Part shown: piece by piece, positions 8,301-17,310 of the stretch | How the letters are laid out: the number at the start of each line of letters is the position of its first letter | Position numbering within the stretch: the first letter of the stretch is position 1 | Assembly: GCF_000720765.1 (NCBI RefSeq) | Contig: NZ_JODC01000005.1 | Span: forward strand, 248,001-312,000 | DNA: 64,000 nucleotides | Direction of reading: 5' to 3' | Source: Streptomyces sp. NRRL S-646 | GTDB taxonomy: Bacteria; Actinomycetota; Actinomycetes; Streptomycetales; Streptomycetaceae | Program-made: the position numbers and the translations under genes | The notes under the pieces: model-generated | Seen by the model: the letters and a program-made list of their open reading frames with translations, nothing else | What the model was told of the DNA's origin: nothing | The model's database searches: none

Positions 8301-9179
8301 ATGGAGTGGGAACTCGCCGCCACCCTGCAGATGCGCGCCAACCTCCTCGCCAACCGCAGCGACTGGGCGGGAGACGCGCGGCGCGACGCGGACGAGTCGC
8401 TGGAGATCTACCGGCGGATCGGCGACCTGTGGGGCACCGCCGAGGCGCTGTCCGCCCGCGGCGAGGCCCATGAACGGATCGGCGAGTACGCGGCGGCCGC
8501 CGCCGACTACGAGGCGGCGTTGGAACGCGCCGAACGGCTCGGCGCCCGCGCCCAGACGGCTGTGCTGGGCGCCCGGCTCGGCAGCGCGCTCCTGGAGGCG
8601 GGCGAGACGGAGCGGGGCGAGCAGCTGCTGCGCGAGGTGATCGAGCGGAGGGACGGCTCGGGCAACGAGGCCATGCCCGCCGCCCGGATGTTCCTCGCCG
8701 GCAGGCTCGCCATGACCGGCCGGATGCAGGATGCGCGCGAGCATCTTCGGCTGCTGCGCGAGGAGTTCAAGATCGCCCACTTCATCGTCTTCGACGCGTT
8801 CATCCTCGGCTCGGAGGCCTTCGTGGAGGCGGCCGACGGCAACTACGAGCAGTCCCTGGACAAGGCCCGGCAGGCGCTGCAACGGGCCCGTGACCCGCTG
8901 TCCGAGGCCATCGCCCCGCACATGCGCCCGCTGTACCTGGCCCTCGCCGCGATCGGCCTCGCCGGTGCAAACGGCGGCAGCCGGGCCCGGGACGCCGCCC
9001 GCTGCATCGGGACCGCGCAGACCCTGCTGCCGGCCGGCCATGTCGCGACGTCCATGGAGCGCGAGGTGTACGCCCTGGCCGAACGGCTCGCGCGCGCGTC
9101 CCTCGGCGACGAGGTGTACGAGGCCGCCCGCGCGGAGGGCGGCGGCCTCTCCGCGGAGGAGGCCGCCGCCCTGGTCTGA
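5367..9179 (+). CDS. AfsR/SARP-family regulator with NB-ARC and TPR domains
   Basis: This 1270-residue protein has an OmpR-type winged-helix DNA-binding domain (about 5-95), a bacterial transcriptional activation domain (about 100-242), a low-complexity Gly/Arg/Ser linker (about 245-430), a STAND/NB-ARC ATPase and a long TPR tail (about 780-1260). The ATPase has Walker A GPGGAGKT near 471-478 and a Walker B-like LIVLDNCEHV. Large SARPs of this kind activate secondary metabolism or stress genes and use ATP-dependent self-assembly. The linker carries four to five copies of a 32-33-residue repeat, which is unusual. The start could be ATG 5367 or GTG 5376, because GGAG lies only 3 bases before the ATG and 12 before the GTG. 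No biosynthetic cluster lies next to it. Confidence 0.9.
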   Translation: MDPVRYRILGTTQALRPDGTPVPVGGARLRALLTVLALRAGRTVPAGVLVDEVWGGDPPADAPGALQALVGRLRRALGADAVASAEGGYRLAARPDDVDLHRFERLTGEGTRALADGDPAKAAVVLDDALGLWRGPALADLPDRTAAAARWDTRRLDALRTRHTAALALGHAEQSLPELTALCDTHPLDEPLQALRLRALRDAGRTAEALAAFEEVRRLLADRLGADPGSELRALYGELLRPDEPGRGLGADVPLGGSGRGVGEGSGEWPSPQEREARGRGRGAGAPSGGRGRGVGEGPGELLRSEEGDSRGRGFGAGGPGSSGRDVGEGPGELLRPEDWDLRTRGRVTGDPAGGSGRGVGERSGRRAGRPGGSGAGVPSDGYGRNSGEGAVGWSGAAGGGPDGAGAGSVVGGLPGRGTGAQGRAAAAPASDAPQPPGNLRARLTSFVGREGDIEAIRGDLAAARLVTLLGPGGAGKTRLSQEAAETVRYAARDGVWLAELAPVDDPDAVPEAVLTAVGARETVLYGAGAEAMRAAGAERHDDPVERLAEHCGRRRMLIVLDNCEHVVEAAARLVEELLERCPELTVLATSREPLGVPGELLRPVEPLPEPVALRLLADRGAAARPGFRVDEDHEACAEICRRLDGLPLAIELAAARLRMLTPRQIADRLDDRFRLLTSGSRTVLPRQQTLRAVVDWSWDLLDEEEREVLRRLSVFAGGCDLAAAEAVCGPAALEALGSLVDKSLVVAAPSGDGGMRYRLLETVAEYAGERLDEAGRRPETERAHLTYYRELARTTDPLLRGPGQLAAIELLEREYENLRTALRHAVAERDEQEGLCLILSLSWYWQMRDARIEARNWCAEVMALGPDPFTAPARRAEPLWQRCTDVPPPLSGELLVEARRGVHLAHLACMDTELEAWESPQAKEKLRTITEVYRPGLPQNCRTPGILWFYAVMLTGSVDRLPGILDASVDTCRATPGMEWELAATLQMRANLLANRSDWAGDARRDADESLEIYRRIGDLWGTAEALSARGEAHERIGEYAAAAADYEAALERAERLGARAQTAVLGARLGSALLEAGETERGEQLLREVIERRDGSGNEAMPAARMFLAGRLAMTGRMQDAREHLRLLREEFKIAHFIVFDAFILGSEAFVEAADGNYEQSLDKARQALQRARDPLSEAIAPHMRPLYLALAAIGLAGANGGSRARDAARCIGTAQTLLPAGHVATSMEREVYALAERLARASLGDEVYEAARAEGGGLSAEEAAALV
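6149..6540 (+). repeat. In-gene tandem repeat coding the SARP linker
   Basis: A TGTCGGTGAGGG-like core recurs at 6149, 6248, 6344 and 6443, with a weak fifth copy near 6529. The spacing is 99, 96 and 99 bp, so the period keeps the reading frame (32-33 codons). The encoded units look like GxGRGVGEGxGE-LLRxE followed by RGRGxGAG. Copies differ at many positions, so the expansion is not recent. Confidence 0.85.
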
Positions 9180-9206
9180 CGCGGACCGAAGCACACCCGG
9201 GCTGCG

Positions 9207-10022
9207 TCAGCTCTTGGTACGGAACTTGTGGATCGCGTACGGCGCCGCGACCGCCGTGATCGCCACGGACCAGCCGAGCGTCACCCACAGGTCGTGTGCG
9301 ACCGGGCCGCCCACCATCAGTCCGCGCGCCGCGTCGGCGAGCGTGGACAGCGGGTTGTAGTCGGTGAAGGCCTTCAGCCAGCCCGGCATCGTCTTCGTCG
9401 GCGCGAAGATCGACGAGCCGAACTGCAGCGGGAAGAGCACCAGGAAGCCCATCGCCTGCACGGACTGCGCGTTCTTCAGGACCACGCCCAGGGTGAGGAA
9501 CACCCACATGATCGACGAGGCGAACACCGCGGACAGGCCCACCGTCGCGAACAGACCGCCCCAGTGGTGGATGTCGAAGCCGACCAGCACGGCGACGATC
9601 ATCAGCACGGTCGTGGCGAACAGCATGCGCGCCAGCTCGACCGCGATCTTCGCGAACAGCACCGAGCCGCGCCCGATCGGCAGGGACCGGAAGCGGTCCA
9701 TGACACCGGAGTTGAAGTCCTGGCTGAAGCCGGTGCCCACGCCCTGCGACAGCGACATGCTCATCATCGCGATCATGCCGGGGATGACGTACTGGACGTA
9801 CCCGTGCTGGCCGCCGCCCAGCGCCTGCCCGATCGAGCCGCCGAAGACGTACACGAACAGCAGGGTGAAGATGACCGGCATCAGCAGCGCGTCGAACATC
9901 GACTCGGGGTCCTGCTTGATCCACAGCAGGTTGCGGCGGATCAGGGCGCCGGTGTGGCGCAGGTGGCCGCGCAGCGGGATGCGCGCATCGGCGGCCGGAG
10001 CGGTGGCGGTTGCCGCGCTCAT
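9207..10022 (-). CDS. ABC-2 type transporter permease (DrrB-like)
   Basis: This 271-residue protein has six hydrophobic segments and the ABC-2 core signature, including the N-terminal RRNLLWIKQDPESMFDALL stretch typical of DrrB-like permeases. With the ATPase encoded just upstream it would form a drug or lipid exporter in the cytoplasmic membrane. The ATG at 10022 overlaps the ATPase stop codon by four bases (ATGA), a strong sign of translational coupling. It is next to the SARP regulator in a convergent arrangement with a 27-bp gap. Confidence 0.9.
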   Translation of the reverse strand: MSAATATAPAADARIPLRGHLRHTGALIRRNLLWIKQDPESMFDALLMPVIFTLLFVYVFGGSIGQALGGGQHGYVQYVIPGMIAMMSMSLSQGVGTGFSQDFNSGVMDRFRSLPIGRGSVLFAKIAVELARMLFATTVLMIVAVLVGFDIHHWGGLFATVGLSAVFASSIMWVFLTLGVVLKNAQSVQAMGFLVLFPLQFGSSIFAPTKTMPGWLKAFTDYNPLSTLADAARGLMVGGPVAHDLWVTLGWSVAITAVAAPYAIHKFRTKS

Positions 10023-11044
10023 ACGGCGACCTCCTCGAGGGTGTCGGTGGGTACGGCGTCCTGCGGGGCACTGGCGCGGTGGCCGGTGAGGGACAGGAAC
10101 ACCTCGTCCAGGCTGGGCAGTTCGGTGGTGATGGCGCTGATCGTGATGCCCTGCGAGATGACCACGCCGGTCACCGCGGTCAGCTGTTCGTCGCTGAGGA
10201 TCGGCACGATCACGGAACCGCTCTCGGTGTCGACGGTGGTGGTGGCGAGCCCGGTGATGCCGAGGTCGTCGAGGGTGGCGGCGAGCGGCCGCAGCTGCTG
10301 CGGGTCGGCGGGCCGCACCCGCAGCGTCCGTCCGCCCACCTTGGCCTTCAGCTCGTCGATCGCACCGCCGGCGATGACCTTGCCGCGGTCCACGACGGTC
10401 AGCTCGGTGGCGAGCTGCTCGGCCTCCTCCATGTACTGGGTGGTGAGCAGCACGGTCACGCCCTCGCCGACCATGGTCTTGACCTCGTCCCACACCTCGT
10501 TGCGGGTGCGCGGGTCGAGTCCGGTGGTCGGCTCGTCGAGGAACAGCACCTCGGGCCGCCCGATCATCGAGGCCGCCAGGTCCAGCCGCCGCCGCATACC
10601 GCCGGAGTAGGTGCTCGCGGGCCGCTTGGCGGCTTCGGTGAGCGAGAACCGCTCCAGCAGCTCGTCGGCACGCGCGCGTGCCTCCTTGCGGGGCAGGTCG
10701 AGCAGCCGCCCGATCATGTACAGGTTCTCCCAGCCGGGGAGCTTCTCGTCGACGGAGGCGTACTGCCCGGTGAGACCTATCACCCGGCGCAGCTGCCGGG
10801 GCTGCCGCAGCACGTCGTATCCGGCGACGGTCGCCTGCCCCGAGGTCGGGGCGAGCAGGGTGGACAGGATCCGCACGAGGGTGGTCTTGCCGGCCCCGTT
10901 CGGCCCGAGCACACCCATCACGGTGCCCTCGCGCACATCCAGGTCGACACCGTCCAGCGCCTTGGTCTCGCCGTAGTGCTTGACCAGCCCCCGCACGGTG
11001 ACGGCGGCATTCCCGCCGCTGGGGTTCTTGTCGATTCGCGTCAT
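10019..11044 (-). CDS. ABC transporter ATP-binding protein (DrrA family)
   Basis: This 341-residue protein has Walker A GPNGAGKTT at residues 47-55, the ABC signature YSGGMRRR at about 147-154 and Walker B LFLDEPTTG at about 168-176, followed by a C-terminal DrrA-type accessory region. It would energise the coupled permease to export a hydrophobic compound; daunorubicin export by DrrAB is the family model. ATG 11044 is chosen because it begins MTRIDKN just ahead of the conserved domain; upstream starts would be TTG only. The promoter probably lies in the 11045-11197 gap after the panB terminator. Confidence 0.92.
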   Translation of the reverse strand: MTRIDKNPSGGNAAVTVRGLVKHYGETKALDGVDLDVREGTVMGVLGPNGAGKTTLVRILSTLLAPTSGQATVAGYDVLRQPRQLRRVIGLTGQYASVDEKLPGWENLYMIGRLLDLPRKEARARADELLERFSLTEAAKRPASTYSGGMRRRLDLAASMIGRPEVLFLDEPTTGLDPRTRNEVWDEVKTMVGEGVTVLLTTQYMEEAEQLATELTVVDRGKVIAGGAIDELKAKVGGRTLRVRPADPQQLRPLAATLDDLGITGLATTTVDTESGSVIVPILSDEQLTAVTGVVISQGITISAITTELPSLDEVFLSLTGHRASAPQDAVPTDTLEEVAV

Positions 11045-11197
11045 GACAACGAAGGTGACAGGGCCGACCGACAAAGCACCGACAGGTCACCGACAGCCAC
11101 CTACACCTCGCCGACAAGCACCGCAACCATCAATTGAGGAACCACGATGGCGAGCACCCCCTCCGCGAGAGCGGCGCCGGTTTAGGCGCAAAAGCCA

Positions 11198-11230
11198 GCA
11201 GCCCGTCGACGGGGGAAATCGACGGGCTGC
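11198..11230 (-). terminator. Rho-independent-like terminator downstream of panB
   Basis: A perfect 12-bp inverted repeat, GCAGCCCGTCGA (11198-11209) and TCGACGGGCTGC (11219-11230), has a 9-nt loop. On the minus strand it lies 19 bases past the panB stop codon and is followed by a short T-rich stretch (TGGCTTTT). Confidence 0.8.
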
Positions 11231-11248
11231 CTCTGTGCCGCTATGGCT

Positions 11249-12124
11249 CTAGTGGACGGAGTTCTCCTCCGACGGGAACGCCCCGCCGACCACGTCCTCG
11301 GCAAACTCCTTCACCGCGTTCCCCATGACCTCACGCAGGTTCGCGTACTTCTTGACGAACTTCGGGACCCGACCGGAGGTCAGCCCCAGCATGTCCGTCC
11401 ACACCAGCACCTGCGCATCCGTCTCGGGACCGGCCCCGATCCCCACCGTCGGAATGTGCAGCACCCGCGTCACCTCGGCCGCCAGCTCCGCCGGCACCAG
11501 CTCCAGCACGACCGCGAACGCACCCGCGTCCTGCACGGCCTTCGCGTCCCGCAGCAGCTGCTGGGCCGCCTCCTCGCCGCGCCCCTGCACCCGGTAGCCC
11601 ATCGCGTTCACGGACTGCGGGGTCAGCCCGATGTGGGCCATGACCGGGATGCCGGACTCGACAAGCAGCCGGATCTGCTCGTGCGACCGCTCGCCGCCCT
11701 CCAGCTTCACGGCACCCACCCCGGCGTCCTTCACCAGCCGGGTCGCCGAGCGCAGCGCCTGCACCGGACCCTCCTGGTAGGAGCCGAAGGGAAGGTCGCC
11801 GACGATCAGGGCGCGCTGCGTACCGCGTACGACGGCCGCGGACAGCATGGTCATCTCGTCCATGGTGACGGGCACGGTCGTCTCGTACCCGAGGTGGCAG
11901 TTGCCCGCCGAGTCGCCGACGAGGATCACCGGGATGCCGGCCTCGTCGAAGACGGACGCGGTCATCGCGTCGTAGGCGGTGAGCATGGGCCACTTCTCGC
12001 CGCGTTCCTTGGCGAGGGCGATGTCGCGAACGGTGATACGGCGTGTGCCCTTGCCTCCATACAGCGCCTTGCTGCCGTCGGAGGGCCTGTTCTGGACAGT
12101 CTGGGCAGCCGAAAGCTGCGTCAT
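11249..12124 (-). CDS. panB: 3-methyl-2-oxobutanoate hydroxymethyltransferase
   Basis: This 291-residue protein is the full family length. The hallmark MLTAYDA segment near residue 47, the Mg2+-site VGDSAGN near 71 and the KLEGG motif near 137 are present, as is the C-terminal [19 protein letters not shown] signature. The enzyme transfers a hydroxymethyl group from methylene-tetrahydrofolate to 2-oxoisovalerate, the first committed step of pantothenate and hence CoA synthesis, in the cytoplasm. The start ATG 12124 has an excellent AAGGAG eight bases upstream. An earlier in-frame ATG at 12145 lacks one. A strong terminator follows. It is transcribed alone, divergent from the DHA2 pump. Confidence 0.95.
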   Translation of the reverse strand: MTQLSAAQTVQNRPSDGSKALYGGKGTRRITVRDIALAKERGEKWPMLTAYDAMTASVFDEAGIPVILVGDSAGNCHLGYETTVPVTMDEMTMLSAAVVRGTQRALIVGDLPFGSYQEGPVQALRSATRLVKDAGVGAVKLEGGERSHEQIRLLVESGIPVMAHIGLTPQSVNAMGYRVQGRGEEAAQQLLRDAKAVQDAGAFAVVLELVPAELAAEVTRVLHIPTVGIGAGPETDAQVLVWTDMLGLTSGRVPKFVKKYANLREVMGNAVKEFAEDVVGGAFPSEENSVH

Positions 12125-12270
12125 TGCAACGGCTCCTTCAGTCATCTCGAGGCGCCCTGACGGCGTCCCCGGATCACCCCCATGGTGGCACTTCGTGCCA
12201 GCCAGGGCCAGAGGGAACTCCGTCACGTACGGCACGCAGGGCCGGGCGTAAGGTCCAGGTAAAAGATTTA

Positions 12271-12293
12271 CGATACGGCACCGTCTCGTATCG
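12271..12293. promoter_or_regulatory. Palindromic operator (TetR-type) upstream of the DHA2 pump
   Basis: GATACGGCACCGTCTC (12272-12287) is an inverted repeat with one mismatch. It is nested in a wider palindrome whose outer arms CGATACG (12271-12277) and CGTATCG (12287-12293) match perfectly. It lies 23-45 bases before the pump start at 12316. The likely ligand is the TetR protein encoded just downstream of the pump. This is inferred from position and symmetry. Confidence 0.65.
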
Positions 12294-12315
12294 GAATTCG
12301 CCTAGCCTGGACGGC

Positions 12316-13905
12316 ATGACGACTCCACCCGTTCCCGCACCCCGGATACCGGAGGCGGTGCACCGGCGCCGCTGGGCGATCCTCGGCGTCCTGATGCTCA
12401 GCCTGCTGATCGTGGTGCTCGACAACTCGATCCTGAACGTCGCCATCAAGACGATCTCCACCCCGGCCCCGACCGGGCTGGGCGCCACGCAGAGCGAGCT
12501 GGAGTGGGCGATCAACGCCTACACGCTCGTCTTCGCGGGTCTGCTGTTCACCGCGGGCCTGCTCGGCGACCGGCTCGGACGCAAGAAGGTCCTGCTCGGC
12601 GGGCTCGCCGTGTTCGGCATCGGGTCCGCGCTGGCCGCGGAGTCCGGCTCACCCACCCAGCTCATCGCCTTCCGCGCGCTGATGGGCCTCGGTGCCGCCT
12701 TCGTCATGCCGGCCACCCTCGCGGTCCTCATGAACGTCTTCGAGCGGGAGGAGCAGCCGAAGGCCATCGGTATCTGGGCGGGCGGCGTCGGTCTGGCCAT
12801 CGCCATCGGGCCGATCACCGGCGGTGTGCTCCTCGACCACTTCTGGTGGGGCTCCGTCTTCCTCATCAACGTGCCGATCGTGCTGCTCGCCCTCGCGCTG
12901 ATGCTGTGGCTGGTCCCCGACTCCCGCGACCCGAGGCCGGGCCGCGTGGACCCCGTCGGCGTCGTCCTGTCCGTGGTCGGCCTCGTCCTGCTCGTCTACG
13001 GCATCATCAAGGGCGGCGAACTCGCCGACTTCACGGACGTCAAGGTGCTGTCGACGATCGCCGCCGGCCTTGTCGTGCTCGCCGGCTTCGTCGTGTTCGA
13101 GAAGCGCAGCGACCACCCGTCGCTCGACGTCACCTACTTCCGGAACAAGGTCTTCTCGGCCGCCATGGCCGCCATCGCGCTGGTCTTCTTCGCGCTCATG
13201 GGCGTGACCTTCTTCTCCGTCTTCTACACCCAGAGCGTGCGCGGCTACTCGCCGCTGCAGACCGGTCTGCTGATGCTGCCGCTGGCCGCCGCCCAGCTGA
13301 TCTTCGCGCCGCGCGCCCGGCTGGTCGTGGACCGCTTCGGCAACAAGGCCACCACCACGGGCGGCATGGTGATCATCGCTGCGATGCTGGCCGCGTTCGC
13401 CACGCTGGACGCGGACACCCCGATCTGGCTCCTCGAGGTCATCTTCTTCCTCATGGGCACCGGCATGGCACACATCATGACGCCGACCAGCGTCGTCATC
13501 ATGCAGGCCCTGCCCCGCGAGAAGGCCGGCTCCGCGTCCGCGCTCAGCAACACCTTCCGCCAGGTCGGCGGCGCCCTCGGCATCGCGGTCCTCGGCTCCG
13601 TCCTGTCCACGGCCTACCGCAACGGCATCGAGGGCAAGCTCGGCCCGCTGCCCGCCGGCCTGCGCGACACCGCGGGCGAGTCCATCGAGGCCACCCTCGG
13701 CGTCGCCGCCAAGCTCGGCCCGCAGGGCAGGGCCCTGATCACCCCGGCCAACGACGCGTTCCTGCACGCGATGCACATCACCGCGCTGTGGGGAGCGGGC
13801 GTGGCGGTCGTCGGCGCGGCCGTCGTGGCCCTGTTCCTGCCCGGGAAGACGTCGGCCCGTCAGGAGGGGGAGGAGGAGCAGGAGTTGGTGGCAGCGACGG
13901 AATAG
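12316..13905 (+). CDS. DHA2-family multidrug MFS transporter (14 TMS, EmrB/QacA-like)
   Basis: This 529-residue protein has about fourteen hydrophobic helices. It carries the DHA2 motifs [10 protein letters not shown] near residue 39 (the LDxTIVNVAL motif C of TM1), [14 protein letters not shown] in loop 2-3, and a TM5 Gly-rich [15 protein letters not shown]. The family extrudes lipophilic cations, dyes and antibiotics using the proton gradient. The start ATG 12316 lies just after a palindromic operator, and a TetR regulator follows 63 bases after the stop, so the pair looks like a self-regulated efflux cassette. The true substrate cannot be read from sequence. Confidence 0.93.
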   Translation: MTTPPVPAPRIPEAVHRRRWAILGVLMLSLLIVVLDNSILNVAIKTISTPAPTGLGATQSELEWAINAYTLVFAGLLFTAGLLGDRLGRKKVLLGGLAVFGIGSALAAESGSPTQLIAFRALMGLGAAFVMPATLAVLMNVFEREEQPKAIGIWAGGVGLAIAIGPITGGVLLDHFWWGSVFLINVPIVLLALALMLWLVPDSRDPRPGRVDPVGVVLSVVGLVLLVYGIIKGGELADFTDVKVLSTIAAGLVVLAGFVVFEKRSDHPSLDVTYFRNKVFSAAMAAIALVFFALMGVTFFSVFYTQSVRGYSPLQTGLLMLPLAAAQLIFAPRARLVVDRFGNKATTTGGMVIIAAMLAAFATLDADTPIWLLEVIFFLMGTGMAHIMTPTSVVIMQALPREKAGSASALSNTFRQVGGALGIAVLGSVLSTAYRNGIEGKLGPLPAGLRDTAGESIEATLGVAAKLGPQGRALITPANDAFLHAMHITALWGAGVAVVGAAVVALFLPGKTSARQEGEEEQELVAATE

Positions 13906-13968
13906 CGTCTTCCGCCGTACCGGGGGGCAACGGGGAGAATCGCTGCAGCACAAGGAAGGGACGCAGAA

Positions 13969-14610
13969 GTGAGCCTCGCCGACAGTCCGGCCCCTCCCGG
14001 GGTGCCTGCACGGGGGCGCCCCCGCAGTGAGGCGGTCGAACGCGCCGTCATAGAAGGCGTGATGAAGCTCCTGGAGGAGGGCGTCCCGCTCGCCGAACTC
14101 TCCATCGAGCGGATCGCCCGCACGGCGGGCGTCGGCAAGGCCACCATCTACCGCCGCTGGAACGGCAAGGAGGAGCTCTTCGTCGACGTCGTACGCGCCG
14201 CCGAGCCCCCGGACCCCGAACTCCCCGGCACGTCCATGCGTGACGACCTGGTGGCTCTCCTGGAGCAGCTGCGGCAGCGCGGCGTCATGACCCGCACCTC
14301 GGTGCTCCTGCACAACGTGTTCGCCCAGATGAAGAGCAGCCCGAAGGTCTGGGCCGCCTACCACGCCTCCGTCGTCCGGCCGCGGCGCAGACTGCAGATC
14401 GAGATCCTGCGCCGCGGCCAGCAGAACGGCGAACTCCGCGAGGACGTCGACCTCGAGCTGGTCAACGACCTGATCGTCGGCCCCATGCTGCTGCGCACCG
14501 TCATGCGCCCGGAGGCGGACGTGGAGACCGATCTCTCCGAGGGCCTGTCGGAGCGGATCGTGGACACCGTCCTCGAAGGGCTACGACCCGTCAAATCCTC
14601 AACCACCTAG
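13969..14610 (+). CDS. TetR/AcrR-family repressor of the adjacent pump
   Basis: This 213-residue protein has an N-terminal helix-turn-helix at about residues 30-66, ending in the canonical VGKATIYRRWNGKEEL recognition region, and an all-helical ligand-binding C-terminus of the TetR_C type (VRPRRRLQIEILRRGQ). The start is GTG 13969 with AAGGAAGGG placed 8 bases upstream. It probably binds the palindrome at 12271-12293 and releases it when it binds a pump substrate. This is inferred from gene order. It is co-directional with the pump and probably cotranscribed. Confidence 0.88.
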   Translation: MSLADSPAPPGVPARGRPRSEAVERAVIEGVMKLLEEGVPLAELSIERIARTAGVGKATIYRRWNGKEELFVDVVRAAEPPDPELPGTSMRDDLVALLEQLRQRGVMTRTSVLLHNVFAQMKSSPKVWAAYHASVVRPRRRLQIEILRRGQQNGELREDVDLELVNDLIVGPMLLRTVMRPEADVETDLSEGLSERIVDTVLEGLRPVKSSTT

Positions 14611-14797
14611 ACCGAATGTGCGCGTTGCGTCACAGAGGGCGCTTTCCCGGGGCGCATTCGGAACTCCCCGCGCCGGGTTCGTCGTCCTCGTGCCCGTACG
14701 GCCGTCATGCGACGGCAGGATCGGGCTCGATCATCCCCTAGGGTTTCAGACACGGGGGGACGGACGGGTTGCACGGCAGGCAGTGAGGCGACGCGGT

Positions 14798-15847
14798 ATG
14801 GCGCAGCAGGCGTATGTGACGGAGACGGGCAACGGCGGCTCGGGTCCCGAGCACCGGGGAGACCGGCTTCGGCGCCTGCTCAACCGCCTGGTCTCAGGAT
14901 GGCGCGGCGACCCGAGAATCTGGCGCCGTGGCCTCGTCGTCGCCGCGCTTGCGGTGGTCCTCGCCCTGGTCATGCTGCTGCACGCCCGGATCCCCAACCG
15001 CATCGGCAACCTGGGCAGCCTCACCGAGACCTTCCTGCCCTGGCTGGGCCTCCTGGTCCCGGTGCTGCTCCTGCTCGCCCTGGTGCGCAGGTCGGCGACC
15101 GCGCTGATCGCGGTGGTGCTGCCGGCGGCCGTTTGGCTGAACCTCTTCGGCGGGCTGCTCACCGACAAGACCGTCGGCGGCGGCGACCTGACCGTCGCCA
15201 CGCACAACGTCAACGCCGACAACCCCGACCCCTCGGGTACGGCCCGTGACGTGGCCGCGTCCGGCGCGGACGTGCTGGCCCTGGAGGAGCTGACCGCGTC
15301 GGCGGTGCCGGTGTACGAGAAGGCGCTGGCGTCGACGTACAAGTACCACTCGGTTCAGGGCACCGTCGGACTCTGGAGCAAGTACCCCATGACCGGGGTC
15401 AGGGCCGTCGACATCAAGCTGGGCTGGACCCGGGCCATGCGCGCCACGGTGACCACCCCCGAGGGGCAGGTCGCCTTCTACGTCGCCCACCTCCCGTCCG
15501 TGCGGGTGAAGCTGGAGGCCGGGTTCACGGCCCGGCAGCGCGACACGAGCGCCAACGCACTGGGCGAGGCCATCTCGCACGAGCCGCTGCAGCGGAAGGT
15601 GCTGCTCGGCGACCTGAACGGCACGATGAACGACCGCGCCCTCAACGGCGTCACCTCCCAGATGCGCTCCACGCAGGGCGCGGCGGGCAGCGGGTTCGGG
15701 TTCAGCTGGCCGGCCTCGTTCCCGATGGCGCGGATCGACCAGATCATGGTCCAGGGCATCGAGCCGGTGACCTCGTGGACGTTGCCGAGGACCGGGAGCG
15801 ACCACCTGCCGATCGCGGCCCGTGTGAGCCTGGACACCAGCTCTTAA
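14798..15847 (+). CDS. Membrane-anchored endonuclease/exonuclease/phosphatase-family protein
   Basis: This 349-residue protein has an N-terminal cytoplasmic stretch, three hydrophobic helices (about 45-65, 75-95 and 98-118) and then an EEP fold. THNVNADNPD near 132 marks the first strand, LALEELT near 160 the metal-binding Glu, GDLNGTMND near 268 the Asp/Asn pair, and SDHLPI near 335 the terminal Asp-His. The domain cleaves phosphodiester or phosphoester bonds and should face outside the membrane. The substrate (nucleic acid, phospholipid or phosphoinositide) is unknown. ATG 14798 is preferred over longer frames, which are Arg/Gly-rich and lack ribosome sites. Confidence 0.85.
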   Translation: MAQQAYVTETGNGGSGPEHRGDRLRRLLNRLVSGWRGDPRIWRRGLVVAALAVVLALVMLLHARIPNRIGNLGSLTETFLPWLGLLVPVLLLLALVRRSATALIAVVLPAAVWLNLFGGLLTDKTVGGGDLTVATHNVNADNPDPSGTARDVAASGADVLALEELTASAVPVYEKALASTYKYHSVQGTVGLWSKYPMTGVRAVDIKLGWTRAMRATVTTPEGQVAFYVAHLPSVRVKLEAGFTARQRDTSANALGEAISHEPLQRKVLLGDLNGTMNDRALNGVTSQMRSTQGAAGSGFGFSWPASFPMARIDQIMVQGIEPVTSWTLPRTGSDHLPIAARVSLDTSS

Positions 15848-15943
15848 ACTCCTGGAATACAGGGCCCGAGAGACTTTGTTCCGTTGTTGAACTTAAACTA
15901 TGGACTCCGCTCTCCCTTTGATCTGAAAGGAACAGGCCCCTTC

Positions 15944-17173
15944 ATGCCCCTGGCCCTGCTCGCTCTGGCCGTCGGCGCTTTTGGAATAGGTACCACCGAG
16001 TTCGTGATGATGGGCCTGCTGCCCGACGTCGCGGACGACCTGCACATCTCCGTCCCCACCGCCGGGCACCTCGTCTCGGCGTACGCGCTGGGCGTCGTCA
16101 TCGGCGCCCCGCTGCTGGCCGCGGTCACCGCGCGGATGTCCCGCCGCACGGTGCTGATCGGCCTGATGTCCCTGTTCGTGGTGGGCAACGCGCTGTCGGC
16201 CTTCGCCCCCGGCTACGACTCCCTGCTGGCCGCCCGCTTCCTGAGCGGTCTGCCGCACGGGGCCTTCTTCGGCGTCGGTGCGGTCGTGGCGACGAACCTG
16301 GTCGCCCCCGAGCGCAAGGCCCGCTCGGTCTCCCTCATGTTCCTCGGCCTCACCATCGCCAATATCGCCGGTGTCCCGGTGGCCACACTCATCGGGCAGC
16401 ACCTCGGCTGGCGGGCCGCCTTCCTCGGTGTCAGCGCCATCGGACTCGCCGCGATCGCCTCCCTGGCGGCGCTGATCCCGCACGACCACACCCACGTCGC
16501 CCCGGCGACGGGCCTGCGCGGCGAACTGGCCGCCCTGCGCTCCGTGCCGGTCTGGCTGGCGCTCGGCACCACGGTCGCCGGCTTCGGCGCGCTGTTCGCC
16601 GCGTACAGCTACATCACGCCGATGCTCACGGATGCCGCCGGGTACGCCGAGACCAGCGTGACGCTGCTGCTGGCGCTGTTCGGCGTCGGCGCGACGGTGG
16701 GCAACCTGGCGGGCGGCCGCCTGGCGGACCACTCCCTGCGGGGGACGCTCTTCGGCGGCCTGGTCTCCCTGGCGGGCGTCCTGGCCCTGTTCCCGCTGCT
16801 GATGTCGACACAGTGGACCGCGGCCCTGGCGGTGGTCCTGCTGGGCGCGGCGGCCTTCATCACCGGCTCGCCGCTCCAGCTGATGGTCATGGAGAAGGCG
16901 TCGGCGGCCCCGTCCCTGGCGTCGTCCGCGAACCAGGCCGCGTTCAACCTGGCGAACGCCGGGGGAGCGTGGATCGGGGGCGTCGCCCTGGCCGCGGGCT
17001 TCGGCGTGACGTCCCCGGCACTGGCGGGCGCGATGCTGGCGGTGCTGGGACTGGGCGTCGCGGGGGTCGCGTATGCGGTGGACCGGAGGCAGGTCGCTCC
17101 GCAGCCGCAGGCCGGCCGGGAACGAGTGGTCGCGTCGCACATGCCACAGCAGGCGGAGGCGCTGCACCACTGA
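15944..17173 (+). CDS. DHA1-family MFS exporter (AraJ/Cmx-like)
   Basis: This 409-residue protein has twelve hydrophobic helices. The opening ALAVGAFGIGTTEFVMMGLL is the classic signature of the AraJ/YdhP/Cmx branch, and loop 2-3 reads AAVTARMSRRTVLIG. Members export chloramphenicol, arabinose-related sugars and other compounds, and the exact substrate is not predictable. The start is ATG 15944 with AAAGGAAC about 12 bases upstream. The 97-bp leader (15848-15943) is unusually AT-rich for the window, with GTTGAACTTAAACTATGG near 15885, and probably holds the promoter. It is convergent with nadE. Confidence 0.9.
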   Translation: MPLALLALAVGAFGIGTTEFVMMGLLPDVADDLHISVPTAGHLVSAYALGVVIGAPLLAAVTARMSRRTVLIGLMSLFVVGNALSAFAPGYDSLLAARFLSGLPHGAFFGVGAVVATNLVAPERKARSVSLMFLGLTIANIAGVPVATLIGQHLGWRAAFLGVSAIGLAAIASLAALIPHDHTHVAPATGLRGELAALRSVPVWLALGTTVAGFGALFAAYSYITPMLTDAAGYAETSVTLLLALFGVGATVGNLAGGRLADHSLRGTLFGGLVSLAGVLALFPLLMSTQWTAALAVVLLGAAAFITGSPLQLMVMEKASAAPSLASSANQAAFNLANAGGAWIGGVALAAGFGVTSPALAGAMLAVLGLGVAGVAYAVDRRQVAPQPQAGRERVVASHMPQQAEALHH

Positions 17174-17204
17174 GGCTTACCGCCCGTGCGCCGGTCAGCA
17201 ATTT

Positions 17205-17268
17205 TCAGGCCGTCCGGCGTCTGAGGACGAGGCCCTCGGGCCGATGGGGGTCCGGGGGCGCAGCCCCC
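17205..17268. terminator. Repeat half-site and stem-loop between convergent MFS and nadE genes
   Basis: A GCCGTCCGGCGTCTGAGGAC segment matches one arm of the repeat at 1575-1589, and is followed by GGGGGC-GCA-GCCCCC (17254-17268). The pair lies between two convergent genes and probably terminates both. The GGGTCCGGGGGCGCAGCCCCC form is a frequent streptomycete intergenic element. Confidence 0.6.
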
Positions 17269-17310
17269 AGGGCCGCGCACCCCCGCTCACCCGCACTGAA
17301 CCGATCGAAA

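Noticed and set aside
5949..9194. A 1081-codon minus-strand frame opposite the SARP gene
   Set aside because: Composition and lack of motifs mark it as a shadow of the regulator gene.
14618..14797. A longer N-terminus for the EEP-family protein
   Set aside because: The extra residues are basic low complexity and do not follow a ribosome site. ATG 14798 directly precedes the conserved part.
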